A stretch of 64,000 bases of DNA from Campylobacterota bacterium. Its GTDB lineage: Bacteria; Campylobacterota; Campylobacteria; Campylobacterales; Thiovulaceae. Both the position numbers and the translations under genes were made by a program. The notes below the pieces were generated by a model, which searched no databases, was not told the origin of the DNA, and saw only the letters and a program-made list of their open reading frames with translations. The DNA is taken from assembly GCA_030152305.1 (NCBI GenBank), contig JASKOM010000003.1, forward strand, positions 62,001 through 126,000. Reading direction: 5' to 3'. Positions 17,082-23,424 of this stretch are shown here, one piece after another. Numbering within the stretch: the stretch's first letter is position 1; each line of letters starts with the position of its first letter.

Positions 17082-18529
17082 TATCGATATAAATAATTAA
17101 CTGTATCAAAATCTTTTTTGGAAATAGTGTAATTGTTAATGACATCTCCAGTTGAAAACTTACCACAATTTGTTTTTGCTTTAAAAAATTGATTATAGTG
17201 CATAATTGATTCACAATCATAAGCAGTTGGTGTCAAACTTATTACATCTACAATATCCCTATAATAAGAATGTCTGTCGAAGACCATACCGCAACATGAA
17301 TATTCTACAACCTTATATTTATATTTTTTGAATAAACTATCAGGTATTGGCTTAAAACTACTATCGTTCTCATATTTGGTTTTATATTCATCTTTTGCCC
17401 ATATTACAAATTTATCTCGATCATGTCTTTGATGTTCATGATGCAAACCAATGACATGACCAAGTTCATGTCTTGTAGTTCGAGATAGCTGATCTGTTGT
17501 CATTTTAAAGTTTTTGTTGTTGTTTAATGTTAATTTTGAATTTGTGCCAACACCTAAATAAGCATTTCCTGCGATATCTTCACCAAGATCTCCTGTTGTA
17601 ATAGTTAAAGTATCTGTAGAGTAATTACAATTACTACCTATAAATTTTAAACATCTTGAAGTTATGCCACGCTGAAATTGTATTTTTTCAGTTCCTGTCT
17701 CCCAATCTTTCATGGCAGATATAATAGCTTCTTGATAAGTTTGGTTTACATCTTGAAATGTAAAATTTATTAATCCATTCTTCCATGTATGTAAGGTCAT
17801 ATACTCTGTATAAAATAGATTAGGATCTGTATCAAAATACATACCCTTTACATCCCTTGTATTGTCAGAAATGACATCCAAGTTTAACTCGTTCATTAGT
17901 TCTGTGAACTGTTTGTCAATATTAGTTATAGCATCTTCGATGTTACTATTCATTGCCTCAGCATTTAATAACTCAATTGCAATATAACCTTCTAATGTTA
18001 ACGGAGAAATTCTATAATAGTTATCAACTATAATATCTCCTGTAATGCTATCTAAGGTAATACCATCTAATGTTAGTATATTCGTTAAATCTTGCTTATT
18101 GTTTTTCAACACAATTTCAAATGATTTATTAATCTGATTAATTTCTTCTTCTAAAGAAACTATTTCATATGACTCTTCAGATTTACCAATAGCATTCAAT
18201 TTTTTTACAGTTTTTATTCGTTTTACATCAGCTAAATTTATTGGCAATTGATTTAGAAAATCCATAAATTTTATGTTACTAGAATGTGAATTTATAGATT
18301 TTAATTCATGACTAATAGGTAGCTCTATATATTGACCTATTGTTTTAATCGTTTCTTGTTGTGCAAAAATCATTTCTTTAAATAAGGATTTTATTTTTGC
18401 ATTATTGTTTTCTTTTGAAACACTTAGTAAAGAGACATTACTCTCTTCATTAATATTCTCTTCGTTATTGCATCCCCCAAATAAAATTAAAGCAGATGAT
18501 AAAACCGCTAAGCTAGTTTTTATTTTCAT
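17081..18529 (-). CDS. Astacin-family (M12A) zinc metalloprotease lipoprotein
   Basis: A 482-residue secreted protease. The signal peptide ends in the lipobox LFGGC (Cys20). A pro-region of about 210 residues is followed by the catalytic domain. The zinc site HELGHVIGLHHEHQRHDRD (His354 onward) is the full astacin signature HExxHxxGxxHExxRxDR, and SIMHY further on supplies the Met-turn and zinc-coordinating Tyr. An astacin is expected to cut extracellular or surface proteins. The start has GGAGG 7 bases upstream. The promoter region is a copy of the one in front of the small exported protein at 22636-22962, with a G7 tract. Arg codons lean to AGA, unlike the core genes, which suggests transfer. 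Confidence 0.88.
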   Translation of the reverse strand: MKIKTSLAVLSSALILFGGCNNEENINEESNVSLLSVSKENNNAKIKSLFKEMIFAQQETIKTIGQYIELPISHELKSINSHSSNIKFMDFLNQLPINLADVKRIKTVKKLNAIGKSEESYEIVSLEEEINQINKSFEIVLKNNKQDLTNILTLDGITLDSITGDIIVDNYYRISPLTLEGYIAIELLNAEAMNSNIEDAITNIDKQFTELMNELNLDVISDNTRDVKGMYFDTDPNLFYTEYMTLHTWKNGLINFTFQDVNQTYQEAIISAMKDWETGTEKIQFQRGITSRCLKFIGSNCNYSTDTLTITTGDLGEDIAGNAYLGVGTNSKLTLNNNKNFKMTTDQLSRTTRHELGHVIGLHHEHQRHDRDKFVIWAKDEYKTKYENDSSFKPIPDSLFKKYKYKVVEYSCCGMVFDRHSYYRDIVDVISLTPTAYDCESIMHYNQFFKAKTNCGKFSTGDVINNYTISKKDFDTVNYLYR

Positions 18530-18574
18530 AAAACCTCCATAAATTAATTGTTTATGTTAATTAAACAGCTTGAA

Positions 18575-18590
18575 AGTATATTACCCCCCC
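18575..18590 (-). promoter_or_regulatory. Putative promoter with G7 tract, astacin gene
   Basis: On the - strand seven G (18584-18590) are followed by TAA and the -10-like TATACT (18575-18580), about 46 bases before the ATG. The paralogous site at 23011-23030 has eleven G and TATAAT. A mononucleotide tract against the -10 box is the classic layout for slipped-strand control of transcription. Confidence 0.55.
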
Positions 18591-18719
18591 TTAAGAATAG
18601 TTTAAGTTAGACAAATAAAATATTATGTTTTTTATAAGTTATAAAAATATTGTTATATTTTGTATGTAATCTAATGTTTGTATGTTAATTATGTTTATGT
18701 AATTGCAAAAAATATAAAA

Positions 18720-18824
18720 ATTGATTTGCGAGATAATCGCGGTAAATCAGCATTGATGTATGCTAGGGATCGTGGTAATACGGAAATTGTTCAACTTTTA
18801 AGAAAACACGGAGCTGTTGATTAA
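18720..18824 (+). pseudogene. Ankyrin-repeat gene fragment (left copy)
   Basis: A 34-residue remnant reading DLRDNRGKSALMYARDRGNT then EIVQLLRKHGAVD and a stop. This is the C-terminal repeat of an ankyrin protein (GxxALMYA, LLxxGA). No start or upstream repeats remain. It is repeated at 23160-23264. Confidence 0.75.
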
Positions 18825-18951
18825 AATATTGTCGTGAATTTTTTAACTTCAATGAACAAATAGCTACAATACAAATAAAACAATAGAGGAGATGAATTAT
18901 AAAAGAAACTTAGAATTTATCCACTCTATTAACATATAATTTATAATTGGC
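18825..18951. other. Spacer after the ankyrin fragment
   Basis: The only notable item is a 15-codon reading frame at 18892-18939 with AGAGGAG directly against its ATG. The spacing is too tight for normal use, so it is probably a decayed gene start. Confidence 0.3.
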
Positions 18952-19641
18952 TTAATGGTGAATATGTTGAATTTTATGGTTTAGAACAGCAGTATTTAAA
19001 ATATCTAATATGTAGTCTGATTCTTGTTGAGTGTTTAAAAAACTATTGTTAGTTGCAATTGATGTCATCGGAATAATTACCAAGATCTTTCCCTTGTAAT
19101 CAGCAATATTTCTAGTATAAAACATTTCTATGAATTTTGCTTTTTTAATTTTGATATTGCCAAAAGATGGATCAGCTAAATAAATATAATTTGCATCAGC
19201 TTTTTTATAAATAGTAAAATGTTCGTTGTTTCTAATTTTAACAAATATAATAACTGGAATTTGTAGTTTTGTTAGATTGTTAAAATCTAGAGCTATTCCA
19301 ATAGCTTTAAAATTAATAGTTTGCAAATATTGAACTAAATCCAAGAAAGATAATGCAAAATCACTATTTTCTAATTTATTACTATCTTTTTTATTAAAAC
19401 CCTTATATTCTAAAATGTTTTCAAGAACATCTTTTTCAGAGATATTTTGATTATAAAAATATTTTAAAATTGTTGAAAGAGAAGCTGAACCACATGAATA
19501 ATCAAAGTTTTGTCTAACTAAATTATTATTTTTGATTTCTATCCATGAAGTAATATTTTTATTGATATTGAATTCTTGTTTTATAATACTTAGATCTGCA
19601 ATTAATGATATTGGTAATAACCAAATAAAATATTTATGCAT
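18952..19641 (-). CDS. Periplasmic C39-like cysteine peptidase
   Basis: A 229-residue protein with an N-terminal hydrophobic segment (YFIWLLPISLIADLSI), so it is exported to the periplasm. One C39 peptidase domain follows with the oxyanion Gln44, catalytic Cys50 (RQNFDYSCGSASLSTIL), His141 (NNEHFTIY) and Asp157 (YLADPSFGNI). C39 peptidases cut after double-glycine-type leaders. Normally they are fused to an ABC exporter, but here there is no transporter domain, as in FapD of the Pseudomonas Fap amyloid system. The ATG is one base after the stop of the beta-barrel gene (TAATATG), so the two are co-translated. Likely substrates are the two leader-sharing proteins at 21758-22024 and 22636-22962. 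Arg codons are all AGA. Confidence 0.85.
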   Translation of the reverse strand: MHKYFIWLLPISLIADLSIIKQEFNINKNITSWIEIKNNNLVRQNFDYSCGSASLSTILKYFYNQNISEKDVLENILEYKGFNKKDSNKLENSDFALSFLDLVQYLQTINFKAIGIALDFNNLTKLQIPVIIFVKIRNNEHFTIYKKADANYIYLADPSFGNIKIKKAKFIEMFYTRNIADYKGKILVIIPMTSIATNNSFLNTQQESDYILDILNTAVLNHKIQHIHH

Positions 19642-19642
19642 A

Positions 19643-20515
19643 TTAAAATTTATAAGAATAATTAAAAGAAGTTGTATTTTGGCTATATTGAGATGTATTT
19701 AATAAGTTAATATCAATAGATATTACAGACTTAAAATTAATTTCATAATTCATACCAAAAATATAAGAAATAGTTGATTCAGAATTTGAAATAACAAGAT
19801 CATTTTGATAATTTTTGCCTTGATGAGCATAATTAAATCCAAAATTTAAACTTGTGTATGGATTAACTGCAAAATATAACTGCGGTTCAATAGATAAAAT
19901 ATTACCGTTTTTAATTGTTAAATTATTTTTAGCAATTTGTTCATTTTTCTGAAATGACGATTTTATAAAAAATACTATTGGATCGGTCGTGTAATATGAG
20001 CTTATAAAAATAGAATTTGATTTAAGATTACTATTTTTATGTCCATTATTAAATTGTGTTCTATTTATAATTTGACTTGATCCGCCTATTAACAAAGATG
20101 GATAAGTATCTTCTTGTCTAATTTGATAAATTCCACCTATTCCTAAAGTTGAGAATTCACTCTTTTCTCTTGATTTAATATCTTCGCTAGATGATACTTT
20201 TGTAAAAGATGAATTGCCAACTATATATGAAAATAGTTCAAATGTTTTGCTGAAGCCATATTTTAAGTTTAGTGAATAATTTAAAATGTCTTTACTAATT
20301 AAACTATCTCCTGTAAAAGTTGGAATAGTTATATAATCTCCTCCTAAAGTCTGATAATTGATTAAATCAAATGAATTAGATTTTTGACTAAAATTAATAT
20401 ATGTTGTTGAAATATCTAATTTTATTTGATTTGTATCTGAAAGAATTTCTTCCACTTTAACAGCTTTTGAAAATAGTAAAGATGATAACAGAATGTGAGA
20501 CAATATTTTTTGCAA
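19643..20515 (-). CDS. Outer-membrane beta-barrel protein (FapF-like role)
   Basis: A 290-residue protein if translation starts at the TTG at 20513-20515, which has TAAGGA 8 bases upstream and gives a clean signal peptide (QKILSHILLSSLLFSKAVK). The mature part is alternating beta strand with aromatic girdles (TLGIGGIYQIRQED, LYFAVNPYTSLNFGFNYAHQ) and ends in SFNYSYKF, the aromatic C-terminus typical of barrels assembled by BamA. It resembles transporter-like barrels of the phenol-degradation (meta-pathway) family. Directly coupled to the C39 peptidase gene, it could be the exit pore for the cleaved peptides, as FapF is for Fap fibre proteins; this is inference. A longer reading from 20617 is possible but lacks a good start. 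Confidence 0.75.
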   Translation of the reverse strand: MQKILSHILLSSLLFSKAVKVEEILSDTNQIKLDISTTYINFSQKSNSFDLINYQTLGGDYITIPTFTGDSLISKDILNYSLNLKYGFSKTFELFSYIVGNSSFTKVSSSEDIKSREKSEFSTLGIGGIYQIRQEDTYPSLLIGGSSQIINRTQFNNGHKNSNLKSNSIFISSYYTTDPIVFFIKSSFQKNEQIAKNNLTIKNGNILSIEPQLYFAVNPYTSLNFGFNYAHQGKNYQNDLVISNSESTISYIFGMNYEINFKSVISIDINLLNTSQYSQNTTSFNYSYKF

Positions 20516-20591
20516 TTTAATAATCCTTACTGAAAATAATTCATTAATATTAGATATATATAGCAATCTATATCTAATATTAATAGTAAAT

Positions 20592-20723
20592 TTATGAATT
20601 GAATCCCATAGCTTCACCTATAATAGCAATTAATACAATTATGAAGAATATGAGCCAAAATACTTTAAAAGATCCAACATCTCCTTTTTTAGTAGGAAGT
20701 CCTGGAGATATAAGAAAATCAAG
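20592..20723 (-). CDS. Small single-pass membrane protein
   Basis: A 43-codon frame with a TTG start, between the EF-hand gene and the beta-barrel gene. Residues ~18-37 (SFKVFWLIFFIIVLIAIIGE) form one strong transmembrane helix after the basic segment PTKKGDVG. The ribosome site is weak. The position inside a tight same-strand operon and the clear helix argue for a real gene. No family is recognised. Confidence 0.45.
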   Translation of the reverse strand, partial: LDFLISPGLPTKKGDVGSFKVFWLIFFIIVLIAIIGEAMGFNS

Positions 20724-20752
20724 TAAAAAACTCAACAAATTAATACTTTTTT

Positions 20753-21748
20753 CTAAGCACTAAAGGTTGTGGTTGTGAAATTTAAGTTTTTAGAAAAGTC
20801 ATATTGATTCATAATATTATGCTTAACTTGTATATCAGTAATTTTTTCTACGGGAATATTGCCTTGATTGTCTTTTAATTCTTTAAGAGCTGTTAAATAT
20901 TTTTGATCATCAAAAGATAATTCATCAAAGTTTCCGTTCAACTGTTTAAGCTTATCCAATGCTTCTATTTGCATATTCCTAGATTTCTCTTCTAATTTAG
21001 CTAATAGCAATTTTTTAAATAACTCTGGATCAAAAAACTCATATAACTCACTATCTTTTGCATTATTTTTAATAATTTCTTCGTCAGTTAAATTGATATT
21101 TTTGCTCTTATAGTTATACGATTCTCTTAAACTCATTTCACCGTTAAAATCTTTATCAAGATTTATAGTTCTATTTAATTCTTGATCAATGCTAACAGGA
21201 TTAGATTTATCTTTTCTGTTATAACTAATTATCCTAGAATCATTGTCTTTAACAAGTGTATATTTTTCATCTACTGTTTCTTTACCAGATGTGATATTTT
21301 CAAGAGAATCAATTTCTCCATGACCGTGAAAATCATTACGAGTATTTAAATATTCATCTTGAGCTAATAATCCATCTTGATTTACATCTGCTTTAATAAA
21401 ATCTCTTTTATAAGCAATATCGCCGAACCATCCTGAAACAAATGATTCCGCAACATTATTTAATTTTATAATTCCGTTATCTTGTGTGTAAAAATCATCT
21501 TTATCAAAATGATCTTGTAATTTAGCTATTGTGTATTTATCAAGCGAAACAATGACATTTTTATTATTAACTGGATCTTGAAAAGTAACTAACGAATTAT
21601 TTGAAGTATTATTAGCAGTTTTGAACGAGATATTTTCTTTATTTAATTTAACATTACTTTCTTGTATTAATTCGTCAGCTGTTCTGTTTTTAACAGTAGT
21701 CGGCACAGCCGAAAAAACTGTGCCAGTAATTGAGAAACCTGTTGTCAA
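20753..21748 (-). CDS. EF-hand calcium-binding protein of the export cassette
   Basis: A 331-residue protein without a clear signal peptide. Two canonical EF-hand loops are visible: DVNQDGLLAQDE near residue 122 and DKDFNGEMSLRE near 198, with Ca-coordinating positions intact. The rest is Asn/Lys/Asp-rich helix. The N-terminus (TTGFSITGTVFSAVPT) and C-terminus (NLNFTTTTFSA) are Thr/Ser/Phe-rich and look alike. The start is TTG at 21746-21748 with AAAGG upstream. It sits directly downstream of a leader-sharing exported protein. Calcium-binding repeats are common in secreted or surface proteins, so it may be exported by another signal or act as an accessory; its role is unknown. Arg codons are mostly AGA. 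Confidence 0.7.
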   Translation of the reverse strand: MTTGFSITGTVFSAVPTTVKNRTADELIQESNVKLNKENISFKTANNTSNNSLVTFQDPVNNKNVIVSLDKYTIAKLQDHFDKDDFYTQDNGIIKLNNVAESFVSGWFGDIAYKRDFIKADVNQDGLLAQDEYLNTRNDFHGHGEIDSLENITSGKETVDEKYTLVKDNDSRIISYNRKDKSNPVSIDQELNRTINLDKDFNGEMSLRESYNYKSKNINLTDEEIIKNNAKDSELYEFFDPELFKKLLLAKLEEKSRNMQIEALDKLKQLNGNFDELSFDDQKYLTALKELKDNQGNIPVEKITDIQVKHNIMNQYDFSKNLNFTTTTFSA

Positions 21749-21757
21749 TAAAAACCT

Positions 21758-22024
21758 TTATCTACCCCAAAAAGCACGAGCATAAATATAACTTGTAGAA
21801 GTGCCTCTATATTGACTACTGGATGGATTTAAGTAATATGTATTGTAGTAGCTATATGAATATTTACCTTTAGTTTCACTCATCTCATTTTGATCAAGTA
21901 ATTGAACATTTGCCTGTTGATTTCCAAAAATAAATTGTGAATCCTCATTTGTTAAAACTTGTGCATTTTGTGAAGCAAATAGTGTTGAACCTGTTATCAA
22001 CAATGCTACGGTTGTTTTTTTCAT
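21758..22024 (-). CDS. Small exported protein with conserved leader, Tyr-rich core
   Basis: An 88-residue precursor. The ATG at 22022-22024 has AAAGGA 9 bases upstream, and the Sec signal MKKTTVALLITGSTLFASQ is clear. A propeptide follows, ending in LLDQNEMSETKG, which resembles leaders cut by C39 peptidases (EM..T.G pattern). The core of about 35 residues (KYSYSYYNTYYLNPSSSQYR and on) is very rich in Tyr and Ser and has no Cys. Residues 1-52 are identical, apart from one residue, to the protein at 22636-22962, and the DNA is almost unchanged too, yet the cores are unrelated. It probably passes Sec, is trimmed by the C39 peptidase and leaves through the beta-barrel. The core could be a fibre-forming or bacteriocin-like peptide. 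Confidence 0.75.
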   Translation of the reverse strand: MKKTTVALLITGSTLFASQNAQVLTNEDSQFIFGNQQANVQLLDQNEMSETKGKYSYSYYNTYYLNPSSSQYRGTSTSYIYARAFWGR

Positions 22025-22121
22025 TTTTATAAAATCCTTTATAGTAAATTTACTAAATAAAATTTTCTTGTAATGATCTATTTTTATAGTGTTTTGCAAG
22101 AAAGCATTGATATAACTTATA

Positions 22122-22612
22122 TTAAATATTAAATTCAATAGATACAAATTGACCATACATATCATGAATTACTTTATTATTCATATGCATATATTCCATA
22201 CTAAGGTTTATACTCCAATGTTTATTGATTTTGTATATCAAGCCTAATTGTGTATTTAACCCATTGCTTGTTGTTTATTTGTGTTGTCCATTTTTAGCTC
22301 AGTATATGATAGTCCAACACCAACATATGGAGATAAACTATTTTTATATTGAGTTAATAAATAATTATAATTAATTGAGTATGATTCTATTTCAAGCTCT
22401 TCTTTATTTTTATTAGAGAAAGACACTTCAGGAAAGCTAACAAATATCTTTGAATTGTTGAATATAACTCCTATTTCTAAATCAAATCCAGCTATAAAAT
22501 CAAGATTTTTACTTTCGTAATTAGAAAAACCAAAACCTATATATCTGTTATCAAATAATGATGAAGAATGTAACAAGGCTCCTCCAACAAGCATAATAAA
22601 TAGTTTATTCAC
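22122..22612 (-). pseudogene. Outer-membrane beta-barrel gene with a frameshift
   Basis: The first part (22612-22256) has a signal peptide (MNKLFIMLVGGALLHSSS) and barrel strands (YIGFGFSNYESKNLDFIAGF, LSPYVGVGLSYTELKM), and stops after NKQQAMG. A different frame then carries the rest: SNGLNTQLGLIYKINKHWS, then INLSMEYMHM ... GQFVSIEFNI and a stop at 22122-22124, a proper barrel C-terminus. A one-base indel near 22265, in an A/C-rich run (AATAAACAACAAG), joins them. The full product would be about 163 residues, a small OmpA/OmpW-size barrel. It lies between the two leader-sharing genes. It may be a recent pseudogene or a sequencing error. Confidence 0.7.
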
Positions 22613-22635
22613 TTATCTATTAACTAATATATTGA

Positions 22636-22962
22636 TTATAAAGCAGAAAGAGGAATCGCTATATTAAATCCTGTTAGTGTAGGTGATACAACACCCCCAG
22701 TATACATATAAGCACCTGCTGCGGTCACCTGAATCATAGCTTTCCAAGGATCATTTTTCACTGATGTAACAAGTTTTTTCCAATTACTAGAAATCCAACC
22801 TCTGGCTTTAGTTTCGCTCATCTCATTTTGATCAAGTAATTGAACATTTGCCTGTTGATTTCCAAAAATAAATTGTGAATCCTCATTTGTTAAAACTTGT
22901 GCATTTTGTGAAGCAAATAGTGTTGAACCTGTTATCAACAATGCTACGGTTATTTTTTTCAT
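22636..22962 (-). CDS. Small exported protein with conserved leader, amphipathic core
   Basis: A 108-residue precursor with the same Sec signal (MKKITVALLITGSTLFASQ) and propeptide (ending LLDQNEMSETK) as the protein at 21758-22024. The core of about 56 residues is different: a basic, Trp-containing segment (RGWISSNWKKLVTSVKNDPW) followed by a hydrophobic, glycine-containing tail (AAGAYMYTGGVVSPTLTG, FNIAIPLSAL). A cationic amphipathic start plus hydrophobic tail is the usual look of membrane-active class II bacteriocins. It is the first gene after the G11 promoter, with GGAG 8 bases before the ATG. The small beta-barrel gene follows. A toxin, a signal or a surface peptide are all possible. 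Confidence 0.75.
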   Translation of the reverse strand: MKKITVALLITGSTLFASQNAQVLTNEDSQFIFGNQQANVQLLDQNEMSETKARGWISSNWKKLVTSVKNDPWKAMIQVTAAGAYMYTGGVVSPTLTGFNIAIPLSAL

Positions 22963-23010
22963 TAAAAAATCTCCATAATTTTTTTGTGTTAAATTTATTT
23001 ACACTTTGAA

Positions 23011-23030
23011 ATTATACTACCCCCCCCCCC
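23011..23030 (-). promoter_or_regulatory. Putative phase-variable promoter with G11 tract
   Basis: On the - strand eleven G (23020-23030) are followed by TAG and a perfect TATAAT (+ 23011-23016), about 48 bases before the ATG of the leader-protein gene. A TTCTTA lies 15 bases upstream of the -10 box at this tract length. Changes in G number would move any upstream element relative to the -10 box, as in known Campylobacter and Helicobacter contingency genes. Confidence 0.6.
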
Positions 23031-23159
23031 TTAAGAATAGTTTAAGTTAGATAAATAAAATATTATGTTTTTCATAAGTTATAGAAATATTGTTATATTT
23101 AATATAAAATAAAATTTTTTTCTGTTAATTATGTTTATGTAATTGCAAAAAATATAAAA

Positions 23160-23264
23160 ATTGATTTGCGAGATAATCGCGGTAAATCAGCATTGATGTA
23201 TGCAAGAGATCGCGGGGAATCTGACATCGTTAGACTTTTAAGAAAACACGGAGCTGTTGATTAA
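23160..23264 (+). pseudogene. Ankyrin-repeat gene fragment (right copy)
   Basis: A 34-residue remnant reading DLRDNRGKSALMYARDRGES then DIVRLLRKHGAVD and a stop. It differs from the left copy at four residues near the middle. It is the last ankyrin repeat without the rest of the gene. Confidence 0.75.
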
Positions 23265-23284
23265 CAAAAAATAATTACAAAACC

Positions 23285-23327
23285 GTCATTCTGAAAACGA
23301 TAGCTTCCCGCAATTTATTTCGGGATT
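23285..23327. repeat. Degenerate hairpin repeat R6
   Basis: GTCATTCTGAAAACGATAGC ... TTCCCGCAATTTATTTCGGGATT resembles the R1-R5 repeats but has lost part of the left arm. A short stem CCCG/CGGG remains. It marks the boundary between the accessory island and thrC. Confidence 0.5.
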
Positions 23328-23334
23328 TAAGAAC

Positions 23335-23352
23335 ATGGTTAATATTAACCAT
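23335..23352. promoter_or_regulatory. 18-bp perfect palindrome upstream of thrC
   Basis: ATGGTTAATATTAACCAT is fully self-complementary and lies about 73 bases before the thrC start. This suits an operator for a dimeric regulator. The regulator is not known. Confidence 0.4.
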
Positions 23353-23424
23353 AACTTTTTACTAAATTCTAACTAAAAAAATATATTTGTTAAAATTGCA
23401 AAAAATCGATAAATAGGACAATGA

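Larger units (their letters stand above)
18571..18824. repeat. Direct repeat, left copy
   Basis: This segment matches 23007-23264: C-tract, TTAAGAATAGTTTAAGTTAG, AAATAAAATATTATGTTTTT, then, after about 30 diverged bases, TTAATTATGTTTATGTAATT and an ankyrin-gene 3' end. The two copies flank the C39/beta-barrel/leader-protein cassette and each supplies the upstream region of a - strand gene. They differ at scattered bases and in tract length. Confidence 0.8.
23007..23264. repeat. Direct repeat, right copy
   Basis: Partner of 18571-18824 in the same orientation. It holds the G11 promoter tract (C on the + strand), the shared TTAAGAATAGTTTAAGTTAG block and the ankyrin fragment. It marks the right edge of the acquired cassette. 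Recombination between the copies would delete or amplify 4.4 kb. Confidence 0.8.

Noticed and set aside
18892-18939. 15-codon reading frame with AGAGGAG before its ATG
   Set aside because: The spacing of 0-1 base is unsuitable, and the peptide is short and featureless; more likely a gene remnant.
22025-22165. Upstream extension of the Tyr-rich leader protein
   Set aside because: It would hide the signal peptide; the internal ATG has AAAGGA and matches the start of the paralogue at 22962.
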